Positions 19,028 through 28,416 of a DNA stretch of 64,000 bases are shown here, in pieces (positions within the stretch are counted from its first letter, which is position 1; every line of letters begins with the position of its first letter). Source of the DNA: Tetraselmis striata (lineage: Eukaryota; Chlorophyta; Chlorodendrophyceae; Chlorodendrales; Chlorodendraceae); assembly GCA_006384855.1 (NCBI GenBank), contig VCJN01002233.1, forward strand, positions 1 to 64,000. Reading direction: 5' to 3'. The translations under genes were made by a program, and so were the position numbers. The notes under the pieces are model-generated. The model was not told where the DNA came from. It did no database searches and worked only from the letters and a program-made list of their open reading frames with translations.

Positions 19028-21398
19028 CGGGCCGTCCGGGTGCCAGTTCGGAAGCCGCGGCGACGATGGCGTCGGCGTCGATCCCGAAATGGTGATGCAG
19101 GTCGGCGATCGTGCCGGTCTGGCCGAAGTGCTCCACGCCGAGCGCCGCCGTGCGGTGGCCGCAGACCGAGCCGAGCCAGGCGAGCGTCGCGGGATGGCCG
19201 TCGATCACCGTGATCATCGTGCAATGGGCCGGAAGCGGCGAAAGCAGCCGTTCGATGTGGCTCATGGCGCCGCGGCTGCCGCGTTTGCGCATGCGCATCG
19301 CCGCGTGCCAGCCGGCGTTGAGCCGGTCGGCGGAGGTCACGGCGAGCACGCCGATGTCGCGGCGGTCGGTGCCGATGCGGCCCGCCGCCTCGATCGCTTC
19401 CGGTCCGACGACGCCCTGATAGGCGATCACCACCTCGCAGTTGGGTCCGGGCTCGCGCAGCCAGTAGGCGCCGTCGATCACGCCCTGCCGGAAGGCCTCG
19501 TCCTCGCGCCGCGCCGGCTGTTCCAGCGCCTGCGTTGAGAGCCTGAGGTAGACCGAGCCGCCGGTCTCGTCGCGCAGCCAGGTGCGCTCGTCGGGGTCGC
19601 CCTCGCCGTCGCGCTGCAGGTAGTCGAAGCTCCAGTCCATCAGGATTGACAGCTCGTCGAGCCAGGCCGGTTCGAAGGAGGCCAGCCCGTCCTGGCTCAT
19701 GCCGATCAGCGGGGTTGCCACCGACTGGTGCGCGCCGCCTTCCGGCGCAAGCGTCACGCCCGACGGCGTGCCCACCACCAGGAAGCGGGCGTCCTGATAG
19801 CAGGCGTAGTTGAGCGCATCGAGCCCGCGCGAGATGAACGGATCGTAAAGGGTTCCGACCGGCAACAACCGCTCGCCGAAGAGCGAATGCGACAGGCCGG
19901 CAGCACCCAGGAGCAGGAACAGGTTCATCTCCGCGATGCCGAGCTCGATGTGCTGGCCCTTCGGCGAGAAGCCCCATTTCTGCGTCGAGGGGATGCGCTG
20001 GTCGCGGAAGGTGTCGGCCATGTCCTCGCGCGAGAACAGCCCGCGCCGGTTGACCCAGGGGCCGAGGTTGGTCGAGACGGTCACATCCGGAGAGGTGGTC
20101 ACCACCCGCTCGGCCAGCGGATGGTCGGACTTTGCCAGCGCGTCCAGGATCTTGCCGAAACCGGCCTGGGTCGAAAGCTGCTTGTCGTCGAGGAACTGCG
20201 GCCCCGGTGTCGCGACATGCGGCGAGCCATGCCGGCGCACGCCCTTGGCGAAAAACGGCGTCTGGCGGACGAAGGCGTCAAGTTCGGCCGGCGTCATGTC
20301 GAGGCCTTCGGCCGGGTCCCATTCGTACCCCTCGCGCACGCCGATTGCCTGGCGGAAGCTCTCCATCTGCGCCGGGGTCATCAGCCCGGCGTGATTGTCC
20401 TTGTGCCCGGCGAGCGGCGTGTTCCAGCCCTTGATCGTATAGGCGAGAAAGGCGACCGGCCGGTCGTGTTTCGCCTGTTCGGCGAAGGTCCGGCTCAGCG
20501 TCTCGATGCAATGCCCGCCGAGATTGGTCATCAGTTCCAGGAGCTCGGCGTCGGAGCGGCGCTCGATCAGCGCCGTCACCGGACCCTGGTCGCCGATGTC
20601 GTCGAGCAGGCGCTTGCGCCACGCCGCCCCACCCTGGAAGGCGAGTGCGGAATAGAGCTGGTTCGGGCAAGTGTCGATCCAGTTGCGCAGCTTGTCGCCG
20701 CCGTCTTCGGCGAAGGCTTCTTGCTGCAGCGCGCCGTATTTCAGGAGCACCACGTCCCAGCCGAAGGCGCCGAAGATTGCCTGAATGCGGCCGGCGAGAC
20801 CCTCGCGGACGACGCCGTCGAGGCTCTGGCGGTTGTAGTCGATGATCCACCAGGTGTTGCGCAGCCCGTGCTTCCAGCCCTCCTGCAACGCCTCGTAGAC
20901 GTTGCCCTCGTCAAGCTCGGCGTCGCCAACGAGCGCCACCATGCGCCCCTCGGGGCCGGGCTTTGCCCAGTCCTTGGCGCCCAGATAGTCCTGCACCATC
21001 GAGGCAAACGCCGTGATCGCGACGCCGAGGCCGACGGAGCCGGTGGAGAAATCCACGTCGTCGACGTCCTTCGTCCGGCTCGGATAGGACTGGGCGCCGC
21101 CATAGGCGCGGAAGGCTTCGAGCTTCTCGCGGGTCTGGTTGCCGGCGAGATACTGCATGGCGTGAAACAGCGGCGAGGCATGGGGCTTCACCGCCACCCG
21201 GTCCTGGGGCCTCAGGCTGGTAAAATAGAGCGCGGTCATGATCGAGGCCATCGAGGCGCAGGAGGCCTGATGCCCGCCCACCTTCAGCCCGTCCGGGCTC
21301 TTTTCGCGCAGGTGGTTGGCGTTGTGGATCGTCCAGCAGGCGAGCCACAGCAGCTTCTGTTCGATCTGCTTCAGCCGGGTCTTGGCGGGCGTCGTCAT
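19005..21398 (-). CDS. mdeB: MdeB-like homodimeric 2-oxoacid (2-oxobutyrate/pyruvate) dehydrogenase E1
   Basis: This 797-residue thiamin-diphosphate enzyme of the transketolase / homodimeric E1 type has the ThDP motif region VALVGDAELDEGNVYEAL...IIDYNRQ (about 165-205) and a central transketolase pyrimidine domain (HIELGIAEMNLFLLLGAAG, about 497-515). The start at 21398 has GAGAGGA upstream. It follows mdeA on the same strand, with mdeR divergent from mdeA. This is the mdeR-mdeA-mdeB arrangement known from Pseudomonas putida, in which MdeB oxidatively decarboxylates the 2-oxobutyrate released by methionine gamma-lyase. It could also serve as a pyruvate dehydrogenase E1, but no E2/E3 genes are nearby. 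Confidence 0.82.
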   Translation of the reverse strand: MTTPAKTRLKQIEQKLLWLACWTIHNANHLREKSPDGLKVGGHQASCASMASIMTALYFTSLRPQDRVAVKPHASPLFHAMQYLAGNQTREKLEAFRAYGGAQSYPSRTKDVDDVDFSTGSVGLGVAITAFASMVQDYLGAKDWAKPGPEGRMVALVGDAELDEGNVYEALQEGWKHGLRNTWWIIDYNRQSLDGVVREGLAGRIQAIFGAFGWDVVLLKYGALQQEAFAEDGGDKLRNWIDTCPNQLYSALAFQGGAAWRKRLLDDIGDQGPVTALIERRSDAELLELMTNLGGHCIETLSRTFAEQAKHDRPVAFLAYTIKGWNTPLAGHKDNHAGLMTPAQMESFRQAIGVREGYEWDPAEGLDMTPAELDAFVRQTPFFAKGVRRHGSPHVATPGPQFLDDKQLSTQAGFGKILDALAKSDHPLAERVVTTSPDVTVSTNLGPWVNRRGLFSREDMADTFRDQRIPSTQKWGFSPKGQHIELGIAEMNLFLLLGAAGLSHSLFGERLLPVGTLYDPFISRGLDALNYACYQDARFLVVGTPSGVTLAPEGGAHQSVATPLIGMSQDGLASFEPAWLDELSILMDWSFDYLQRDGEGDPDERTWLRDETGGSVYLRLSTQALEQPARREDEAFRQGVIDGAYWLREPGPNCEVVIAYQGVVGPEAIEAAGRIGTDRRDIGVLAVTSADRLNAGWHAAMRMRKRGSRGAMSHIERLLSPLPAHCTMITVIDGHPATLAWLGSVCGHRTAALGVEHFGQTGTIADLHHHFGIDADAIVAAASELAPGRPVRLVNPI

Positions 21399-21516
21399 GA
21401 TAGGTCCTCTCGTGCGTCGTGACCGGTGGCGCGGCGTCTCGTGCACCGCGCCTCGTTGGTCCTGACGATAGGGCGGGATCTGCGCAATTTCAGGCCAATT
21501 TCGACGTGTTTTCGAT

Positions 21517-21555
21517 CAATATCGCCAAATTTTGTTCCAGAATTTGGCGATATTG
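21517..21555. promoter_or_regulatory. Perfect 15-bp inverted repeat between mdeA and mdeB
   Basis: CAATATCGCCAAATT (21517-21531) and its exact complement (21541-21555) flank a 9-nt spacer. The repeat lies in the 192-bp gap between mdeA and mdeB. On the coding strand no U-run follows, which argues against a simple terminator. The TTTGGC/GCCAAA core resembles the repeats upstream of mdeR, so it may be an operator for the Lrp-type regulator in front of mdeB. Confidence 0.55.
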
Positions 21556-21590
21556 CAAAGCATTTCCCGAAATTGCCTCGGTCTGGCGGA

Positions 21591-22796
21591 TCAGGCGGCC
21601 TGCGCGCGCAGGCTGTCGAGCGCCGCCGAAACATCCGCGAGAATGTCGGCCCGGGTCTCGAGACCCGCGGACAGGCGGATCAGCCCGTCGGAGATGTCAT
21701 GCGCGGCGCGCTCCTCCGGCGTATAGGTCGAATGGGTCATGCTCGCCGGGTGCTGGACCAGCGTTTCGGCATCGCCCAGGCTGACCGCGCGCCGCGCCAG
21801 CGACAGCGCGTTCATGAAGCGGATGCCGGCCGCCGCGCCGCCGGTCAGCTCGAAGGCGACCATGCCGCCGAAGCCCGGCATCTGCCGTGCCGCGAGATCG
21901 TGCTGGGGAAAGCCGGCAAGGCCCGGGTAGTGCACGACGGCAACCGCCGGATGATGAACCAACAGCTCGGCGATCGCCATGGCGTTGGCGCAGTGACGCT
22001 CCATCCTGAGTTCCAGCGTCTTCAGTCCGCGCAACACCAGATGGGCCGTGAGCGGCGCCATTACCGCGCCGGTCATGTCCTTCAGTCCGACGAGCCGCAC
22101 CGTCTGCATGTCTTCCGCCGATCCGGCGGCGAGGCCCGCGACCAGATCGCCGTGTCCGCCCAGATACTTGGTGGCGGAATGCACGACGATGTCGGCGCCA
22201 AGTTCGAGCGGCCGGGTCAGCACCGGGGTCGCATAGGTGTTGTCGACGACAACGCGCGCGCCGGCGGCATGGGCGACCCTGGAGACCGCCGCGATGTCGA
22301 CGAGCCGCATGTTCGGATTGGCCGGGCTTTCGAAATAGACGATGCGGGTGCGCTCGGAAATCGCCGCTTCAAGGTTATTCGGATCGCGCAGGTCGACATG
22401 GGTGACGGTGATGCCGAATTTCGCCAGCCCGTGGCGGAAGAAGGCGAAGGTGCAGCCATAGAGCGTCCTGTCGACGATGATCTCGTCGCCGGGGGAGAGA
22501 AAACTCCACATCACGGCGGTGATCGCGCCCATGCCGGAGCCGAAGGCGACGCCGGCCTCGCCGCCTTCGAGATCGGCGATGCGGTCTTCCAGCAGCGCCA
22601 GCGTCGGATTGGAGATGCGGCTGTAGACATGGCCCGCCCGGTCGCCGGCGAAGATTTCGCCGCCCTGTTCGGCCGTGTCGAAGGCGAAGGTCGAGGTGAA
22701 ATGCACCGGCGGCGTCAGCGCGCCTTCATTGTCCATCGGATCGTAGCCGTGGTGGATGGCGCGCGTCGCGAAACCGAGGGGGGCGTTTGTCAGCAT
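21591..22796 (-). CDS. mdeA: Methionine gamma-lyase
   Basis: This 401-residue Cys/Met-metabolism PLP enzyme has SGMGAITAV near residue 87, the active-site stretch LYGCTFAF (Tyr113, Cys115) and the PLP lysine Lys210 in HSATKYLGG. The Cys after Tyr-Gly is the hallmark that separates methionine gamma-lyase from cystathionine beta/gamma-lyases. It splits methionine into methanethiol, ammonia and 2-oxobutyrate. It lies between divergent mdeR and downstream mdeB, so the three genes make a methionine catabolic unit. Confidence 0.88.
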   Translation of the reverse strand: MLTNAPLGFATRAIHHGYDPMDNEGALTPPVHFTSTFAFDTAEQGGEIFAGDRAGHVYSRISNPTLALLEDRIADLEGGEAGVAFGSGMGAITAVMWSFLSPGDEIIVDRTLYGCTFAFFRHGLAKFGITVTHVDLRDPNNLEAAISERTRIVYFESPANPNMRLVDIAAVSRVAHAAGARVVVDNTYATPVLTRPLELGADIVVHSATKYLGGHGDLVAGLAAGSAEDMQTVRLVGLKDMTGAVMAPLTAHLVLRGLKTLELRMERHCANAMAIAELLVHHPAVAVVHYPGLAGFPQHDLAARQMPGFGGMVAFELTGGAAAGIRFMNALSLARRAVSLGDAETLVQHPASMTHSTYTPEERAAHDISDGLIRLSAGLETRADILADVSAALDSLRAQAA

Positions 22797-22883
22797 GGGT
22801 CAGATCCTCACCGCACAAGAGATGGTCCCGCCGACCGGCGGGCTTTCCTGTCGCTACGGTAGGGCTTGCCGGCTGCGCATTTC

Positions 22884-22930
22884 TGGCGAATTATGCCACT
22901 TGAAGATCATATTTTGGCAGATCCTGCCAA
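22884..22930. promoter_or_regulatory. Candidate MdeR operators upstream of mdeR and mdeA
   Basis: Two dyads lie in the 148-bp divergent gap: TGGC-N7-GCCA (22884-22898) and the perfect TTGGCAG-ATC-CTGCCAA (22914-22930). Lrp/AsnC regulators bind such short imperfect palindromes, often in arrays. The second dyad ends 14 nt before the mdeR start codon, fitting autoregulation. Confidence 0.5.
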
Positions 22931-22944
22931 TTATTGGGGGTCTC

Positions 22945-23397
22945 ATGGACGAAACCGACCGCAAGATCATCCGCGCCCTGCAGCACAACGGGCGGCTGAG
23001 CAATCAGGACCTGTCGGAAAAGGTGAACCTGTCGCCCTCGCCCTGCCTGCGCCGCGTGCGCAATCTGGAACAGGCGGGCGTGATCTCCGGCTATGCCGCG
23101 ATCGTCGATCAGGAGGCTTACGGCCTGCCGGTCACCGTGTTTTTGCAGGTGCGTCTGGAGCGTCACGCCGAGGACAGCGTCGGGACCTTCGAGGCGGCGG
23201 TGGCGCGCATCGACGAGATCATGGACTGCTACCTGATGGCAGGCGACCGGGACTATCTCCTCAAGGTCGTCGTCGCCTCTCTTGCCGACTACGAGGATTT
23301 CATCCGCCGGCGCATCCACAAGATCCCCGGCATCGCCTCGCTGGACTCAAGCTTCGCCTTCGGCGTCGTCAAGCGCAGCCAGGTGCTTCCGGGCTAG
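22945..23397 (+). CDS. mdeR: Lrp/AsnC-family regulator MdeR
   Basis: This 150-residue Lrp-type protein has an N-terminal helix-turn-helix (MDETDRKIIRALQHNGRLSN onward, with LSPSPCLRRVRNLEQAGVI) and a C-terminal RAM/ligand domain (about 70-150). The ATG at 22945 follows GGGGG, and an upstream in-frame start lies inside the operator region. It is divergent from methionine gamma-lyase, as in the P. putida mdeR-mdeAB unit, so it probably senses methionine or a product and activates mdeA-mdeB. Confidence 0.88.
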   Translation: MDETDRKIIRALQHNGRLSNQDLSEKVNLSPSPCLRRVRNLEQAGVISGYAAIVDQEAYGLPVTVFLQVRLERHAEDSVGTFEAAVARIDEIMDCYLMAGDRDYLLKVVVASLADYEDFIRRRIHKIPGIASLDSSFAFGVVKRSQVLPG

Positions 23398-23789
23398 GTA
23401 TCTGTGGGCTTCGGATCGGCGCTCTTGGAATCAGGCAGGCCGAGATCCGCCCGCTGCCTGCGCGTGAGTTTCGCCGCGACCAGCTTGTGCGCCTCGATGA
23501 CATAGGCGCGGATATCGTCGTCGCTCAAGGCGTCATTGCTGCGGACCTGCACCCATTTCGCCCGCGCCAGATAGGGGGCGGGACCCACGCCGTCGCGCTC
23601 GCACAGCATCTGGTAGGCGAGGTCGGAGCATTTGAACGCGATGGCGTCCGCGCTTGCGGTGCCCCAGTTCGAGCAGATGGCGAAGATCTTGCCGCCGACC
23701 TTCCAGACCGAGGCGTCGCCCCATTGAACGACATGCGTCGTGCCGGGAAGCGCGCTGCAATGCGCGTCGAACTGCGCCCGTGTCATCAT
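23394..23789 (-). CDS. MmcQ/YjbR-family protein
   Basis: This 131-residue YjbR-fold (CyaY-like) protein starts MMTRAQFDAHCSALPGTT and has WGDASVWKVGGKIFAI and a C-terminal DDIRAYVIEAHKLVAAKL helix. AGGAGGG precedes the start at 23789. Family members are called DNA-binding by fold, but no function is established. It is convergent with mdeR, with a 4-nt overlap of the stops. Confidence 0.8.
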   Translation of the reverse strand: MMTRAQFDAHCSALPGTTHVVQWGDASVWKVGGKIFAICSNWGTASADAIAFKCSDLAYQMLCERDGVGPAPYLARAKWVQVRSNDALSDDDIRAYVIEAHKLVAAKLTRRQRADLGLPDSKSADPKPTDT

Positions 23790-23906
23790 GTCTGTTGCCC
23801 TCCTGTCGCACCCGCACTGGTCAACACCCGTATCCTGTTTATATCAGGTGACTGGGTTCCGTCTGGCTTCCGCCGGACCCTCTTTGAATCGACTGTGAGG
23901 TATTTC

Positions 23907-24488
23907 ATGAAAGACGTTCGCATTCTCACGTTTTCCGGGTCGACCCGGTCCGGCTCCTACAATACGCGTCTTGCCGAACTGGTGACGCGGACCGCATCCG
24001 AAGCCGGCGCCGAGGCGACCCGGATCTCTCTGGCCGACTATCCGATGCCGATCTACAACGGCGATCTGGAAGCGAATGAGGGCGTACCCGAGGCGGCGAA
24101 GGCGCTGAAAGAGGTGATGCAGGCCCATCACGGCATTTTCATCGCCAGCCCCGAGTACAATACCTCGGTCTCCCCCTTGTTGAAGAACACGCTCGACTGG
24201 GTGTCGCGTCTGTCTGCCGATGGCGAGCCGCCGGCGGCGGCCTTCAAGAGCCGGGTCTTCGCGCTTGGCGCCGCCTCGCCCGGCGCGCTGGGCGGCATTC
24301 GCGGCCTGATGGGGCTGCGAACGATCATGGAAATCGGCTATGGCGCCTTGGTCATCCCCGAGATGTCGACGGTCCCCGCCGCTGCCTCCGCCTTTGACGA
24401 CGATGGTGTATTGTCCAATGAACGCGCCGCCGGACTGCTCGAGGCGATGGTCAAGCGCCTGATCGACGAAGCGGCGCTGAGGGCCTGA
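23907..24488 (+). CDS. NADPH-dependent FMN reductase
   Basis: This 193-residue flavodoxin-fold reductase has the FMN phosphate loop SGSTRSGSYNTRL (about residues 9-21) and SPEYNTSVSPLLKNTLDWVSR (about 79-99), both diagnostic of the SsuE/ChrR/azoreductase-like family. It reduces FMN, quinones or similar with NADPH in the cytosol. The ATG at 23907 follows GTGAGG; upstream in-frame residues read across the divergent promoter and are rejected. It appears monocistronic, with a hairpin downstream. Confidence 0.88.
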   Translation: MKDVRILTFSGSTRSGSYNTRLAELVTRTASEAGAEATRISLADYPMPIYNGDLEANEGVPEAAKALKEVMQAHHGIFIASPEYNTSVSPLLKNTLDWVSRLSADGEPPAAAFKSRVFALGAASPGALGGIRGLMGLRTIMEIGYGALVIPEMSTVPAAASAFDDDGVLSNERAAGLLEAMVKRLIDEAALRA

Positions 24489-24525
24489 TCGGCCCGCAAC
24501 CTTCACGCATGATCGACACGGATGT

Positions 24526-24564
24526 CCGGACCGCGCCAGCGGGTTGCTTGCAGGCGCGGTCCGG
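24526..24564 (+). terminator. Inverted repeat downstream of the FMN reductase
   Basis: Perfect 12-bp arms CCGGACCGCGCC / GGCGCGGTCCGG with a 15-nt loop lie about 40 nt past the stop. There is no U-run, so termination is likely but not certain. The remaining gap to 24736 includes an AT-rich stretch (24580-24610) that may hold the promoter of the biosynthetic operon. Confidence 0.5.
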
Positions 24565-24736
24565 ACCGTCAGTCGTTGGAATTCTATTTAAACGTGCATA
24601 AATTCAAAAAGTAACTTTGACGATTTTCGCTCCGCCTTGATACGGTGACCCGGCACGTCAGCGGTCGCGCCCTCATGCGCCAGACCGGGCTGAATGAGCG
24701 CGTCTTGCGCGGTACCAGGCTTTTCCGGGGTCTCGA

Positions 24737-25388
24737 ATGTCTATCAATCCTGCTGGCGGGACGATCATTGTCGACAACTACGATTCCTTCACCTTCAACG
24801 TGGCGCAGATGGTCGCGGAAGCGGCCGGGGAAGAGCCGGTGGTTCTTCCCAATTCGGTTCCCTGGCGCGAGATCCGCAAGATACCGCATCGCCGGATCAT
24901 CCTGTCGCCGGACCGGGCACGCCGCAGCGCGCGGCCGATGTCGGGTCCTCGATGGATGTCCTGCGGTATGCGGAATGTCCCGTGCTTGGCATTTGCCTGG
25001 GGCATCAATGCCTTGTCGCGCATTTCGGCGGTGATGTCGGGCGGGGCGCCCGAACCCTTTCACGGGCGCATCAGCCGCATTCACTGCCGGCCAGACCCCC
25101 TGTTCGCGGGCTTACCGGCCGCCTTCGACGTGACGCGCTATCATTCGCTGATCGCCCGTCCGCCGCTGCCCGCGTGCCTGGAAAGCATTGCCGAAACCCG
25201 CGAGGGGCTGATCATGGCGGTGCGCCATCGCAGCCGGGCCGCTGCGGGGGGTGCAGTTTCATCCAGAATCGATCTGCTCCGAACATGGCGCCGCGCTTTT
25301 GGCGAATTTTGTCGCGCCTGCCGGTGCCCGTCCGGCCGCGCGGATGGCGCGGGTTGCGCCCTCGCATCTCGAGCCGGAGGGGGTCTGA
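24737..25388 (+). CDS. pabA: Aminodeoxychorismate synthase glutamine amidotransferase subunit, frame interrupted as sequenced
   Basis: A class I glutamine amidotransferase of the PabA/TrpG type is recognisable across all three frames: an N-terminal IIVDNYDSFTFNVAQ block, the oxyanion PGPGTP region, the nucleophile elbow GICLGHQC with catalytic Cys, and FHPESI with the catalytic His and Glu. It supplies ammonia to PabB. The frame breaks three times, near 24912 (one base short), 25040 (one extra) and 25234 (one extra), each in a G or C run. The stop at 25388 lies 1 nt before the PabB start. It is the first gene of a six-gene operon. Sequencing error is suspected, but real decay is not excluded. 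Confidence 0.75.
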
Positions 25389-25389
25389 G

Positions 25390-27395
25390 GTGGCTGACGT
25401 GATCGATCCGCCCGAGACCGCCGACACGCACAGTGGCGCATTCGAGGTCGTTTGGCGCAGCCAGGCCCTGTCCGTCTCGGCGGAGGCCGTGTTCGTGCAT
25501 CTCTTCGGCGCGGCGCGCGAGGCCTTCTGGCTCGATAGCAGCCTCCTGGTGCCGGGGCTGTCGCGGTTTTCCTTCATGGGCGATGCCTCCGGTCCGCATG
25601 TCTGTTCCGTGATCTTTCGCGACGGCGGCCAGTGCGGCGAGATCCGGACCGGGGGCAACGGCGCGCCCCGGCCGCTCGCGACGTCTGTGTTCGACTACCT
25701 GGACGGGGTTCACAGGACGCCCGCCCTTGATCCGCCGCCCGGTCTCGACTGCCCCTTTGTCGGCGGGCATGTCGGCTTTTCGGTTATGAACTCAAGCGCC
25801 TGACCTGCGGTGTGGCCGCGCATGAGGCGCCGACGCCGGACGCCGCCTTCCTGTTCGCCGACCGCCTGCTGGCGTTCGATCACCGCGACGGCACCGTGCA
25901 TGCCATCGCCCTGGCCTGTCACGGCGATCCGGCGGATTGCCGCGCCGCGCAGCGATGGGTGGATGAGACGATTGACGCGCTCGGGAAGGTTCGCGAGCCG
26001 GCGCCGTCCGCAGCAAGACCGGCGAGACAGGCGCCGCAGTTCCGCCTGCGCCATGATCGTGCCGCCTATCTGGCGCGGATCGAGGAATGCCTTGAGGAAA
26101 TCGCCGCCGGCGAAAGCTACGAGATCTGCCTCACCAACACCATCGAGGCGGAGGTGGATCTCGATCCGCTCGATCTCTACCGCATCCTGCGCCGCCGCAA
26201 CCCCGCGCCCTATTCCGCCTTCCTGCGCTTCGGCGATCTCGCCATTGCCAGTTCCTCGCCTGAGCGCTTCCTGCGCATCGATCCGGACGGAACCGTGGAG
26301 ACCAAGCCGATCAAGGGCACGGAACGGCGCGACCCCGATCCGACCCGCGACGCGGCGATTGCCGAAAGCCTGCGGCTTGACGAGAAAAGCCGTTCGGAAA
26401 ACCTGATGATCGTCGATCTGATGCGCAACGATCTCGGCCGGGTGTGCGAGACCGGTTCCGTGCATGTGCCGAGCCTGATGCATGTGGAAAGCTACAAGAC
26501 GGTGCATCAGCTCGTCTCCGTCGTACGCGGTCGGCTTCGCGCCGACGAAAGCCCGGTGAGCTGCATCGCCTCCTGTTTCCCCGGCGGCTCGATGACCGGC
26601 GCGCCCAAGGTGCGCACGCTGGAGATCATCGACCGGCTGGAGGGCGCGGCGCGCGGCGTCTATTCCGGCGCCATCGGCTTTCTGTCGCTGAGCGGCGCGG
26701 TCGACCTCAACATCGTCATCCGCACCGTCGTCTGCACGCCGGGCCATGTGTCCATCGGCTGCGGCGGGGCGATCGTCTATCTCTCCGACCCGCAGGCCGA
26801 GTTCGACGAGATCCTGCTGAAGGCGCGCGCGCCGATGGCCGCCGTTGCCGAGGCGGCGGGCGCTGCGACCGAAAGCGCCCCGCAGGTTGCGAATGCCGGT
26901 CCCACGCCTCTGGACCAAACCGTCACCGGGGCAAGGGTGCGCCGGCCGCGTAAGGACGAGGCCGGTGCCGTGGCCGCAGCCGTGGAGGCGCTGCTGCGCG
27001 AACTTGGCGGGCCGGGGCCGCAGTTCCGCGCCGGGGCGACACGCGCCGTCTGCGAAGGCTTTGCCGAGGACGAGAGCCTCGGCTTCATCCGCATCGCGGA
27101 AACGGAGGGCGGCGCCATTGCCGGCGTTGCGCTCGTCTCCATCGTCCGGGCCGCGCGCACCTCGGGGGATTATGCCGTGCTGCAGGAGCTCTGGGTCGAC
27201 GCGGGCGCGCGCGGCGGCGGTGTCGGCGCGGCGCTGCTTGCGGCGGTCGATGCGGAAGCGCGACGGCGGAGCCTGCCGCTGGTGGAAGTGTCCCTGCCGA
27301 AGCCCGGCCATCCTCAGGCGGAGCGATTGCAGGCGTTCTATGCCCGCGCCGGATATGCCCCGGCCGGCCAGCGCATGCGGCGGAGCCTTGCATGA
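25390..27395 (+). CDS. pabB: Aminodeoxychorismate synthase PabB fused to a C-terminal GNAT acetyltransferase, frame interrupted as sequenced
   Basis: The long N-terminal part is a chorismate-binding enzyme with ETKPIKGTERR, SENLMIVDLMRNDLGR, CFPGGSMTGAPK and YSGAIGFLSL. PIKGT (lysine, where anthranilate synthase has PIAGT) marks aminodeoxychorismate synthase, which makes 4-amino-4-deoxychorismate with PabA. After a linker, the last 150 residues are a GNAT acetyltransferase (ELWVDAGARGGGVGAALL acetyl-CoA loop), in one frame with PabB. The frame breaks once near 25776, where a T run is one base short; GTG at 25390 is the start used. The fusion with an acetyltransferase is unusual and suggests acetylation of the new amine. 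It overlaps the next gene by 4 nt. Confidence 0.78.
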
Positions 27396-28378
27396 CGCGG
27401 CCCGGCCTCCTGATCTTCGACGTGGCGCATCGCGCCGAACCGCGCGCCGCTATCCGCACAGCACGCGGCACGCTCAGACCGTCCAATGAGGTGGCCGAGC
27501 GCACCGCGCGCATTCGTTCCGGGATCCTGCGGGCGGCCGGGGCTCGGGCGCGCGGCGCGGAGATCCCGCAGCGCACGCCGCGCATGCTGCGCAGCCTCTT
27601 GCCGCTGGCGCATGACCCGGCCTATCTGGCGTTTCTCGAACATGGACCGCATCCGGCCGCCCCCGCGATCACGCCGCAGGGCCAGGCTTTCGCGGCGCCC
27701 GGCGTCGAGCAGGACACGCCGGTGGCAGCCGATTCCGCAGCCCGCGCCCTGACTTCCGCAACGGCGGCCGTTGCCGCTGCCGCCGCGCTCGGACGCGGGG
27801 AGGCGGCTCATGTCTATGCGCTGTGCCGTCCGCCCGGGCATCACGCCGGGCGGCGGTTCTTCGGCGGCTATTGTTTTCTCAACAATGCGGCGCTCGCGGC
27901 GCTGGCGCTGCGTCGCCAGACGCGGGCGCGGGTCGCGGTGATCGACATCGACTATCACGCGGGAAACGGCACCACGGATTGTCTCGCCGCCCATCCAGAC
28001 ATCGCGGTGTTCAGTTGCCATGCCCCGGGCGAGGTCGCCTTTCCGCATCAGCCGGATCTGGCGCCGGCCCTTCCCGCACATGTGTTTCATGCCTTTGACG
28101 CGCCGCCGGATGCGCAAGCCTATCTGGCGGTGGTGTCCCGTCTCGTGGAGCAGGCCGTGGCAACCGGTGCCGGGATGCTGGTGCTGTCGCTCGGCTACGA
28201 CGTGATCGACGGCGATCCGCATGGCGGCTGGCGCCTGTCGCCGGATGTCTTCGCCGGGGTGGGCGAGATCCTTCGCCAAAGCGGGCTGCCGGTCTGCGTG
28301 GTGCAGGAGGGCGGCTACCTGCTCTCCGCGCTGGGAGGACTGTGCCGCGCATTTCACCAAGGGTCTGATCGGCCTTGA
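27392..28378 (+). CDS. HDAC/acetylpolyamine-amidohydrolase family deacetylase
   Basis: This 328-residue class II histone-deacetylase-like hydrolase has tandem His150-His151 in RPPGHHAG, FGGYCFLNN, zinc ligands Asp187 and His189 in DIDYHAGNGT, the third ligand Asp270 in SLGYDVIDGDP, and the transition-state Tyr in QEGGY. All catalytic residues are intact. Bacterial members remove acetyl groups from polyamines, small amines or protein lysines. Translationally coupled to the PabB-GNAT gene, it is well placed to remove an acetyl group put on by the GNAT domain, though acetoin-type or polyamine roles cannot be excluded. Confidence 0.85.
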   Translation: MTRPGLLIFDVAHRAEPRAAIRTARGTLRPSNEVAERTARIRSGILRAAGARARGAEIPQRTPRMLRSLLPLAHDPAYLAFLEHGPHPAAPAITPQGQAFAAPGVEQDTPVAADSAARALTSATAAVAAAAALGRGEAAHVYALCRPPGHHAGRRFFGGYCFLNNAALAALALRRQTRARVAVIDIDYHAGNGTTDCLAAHPDIAVFSCHAPGEVAFPHQPDLAPALPAHVFHAFDAPPDAQAYLAVVSRLVEQAVATGAGMLVLSLGYDVIDGDPHGGWRLSPDVFAGVGEILRQSGLPVCVVQEGGYLLSALGGLCRAFHQGSDRP

Positions 28379-28416
28379 GGCTGATACAGCGCCTGACACA
28401 AGGGAGAGCGGAACGG

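Noticed and set aside
25390-27395. Anthranilate synthase (TrpE)
   Set aside because: The PIKGT motif marks aminodeoxychorismate synthase; TrpE would have PIAGT.
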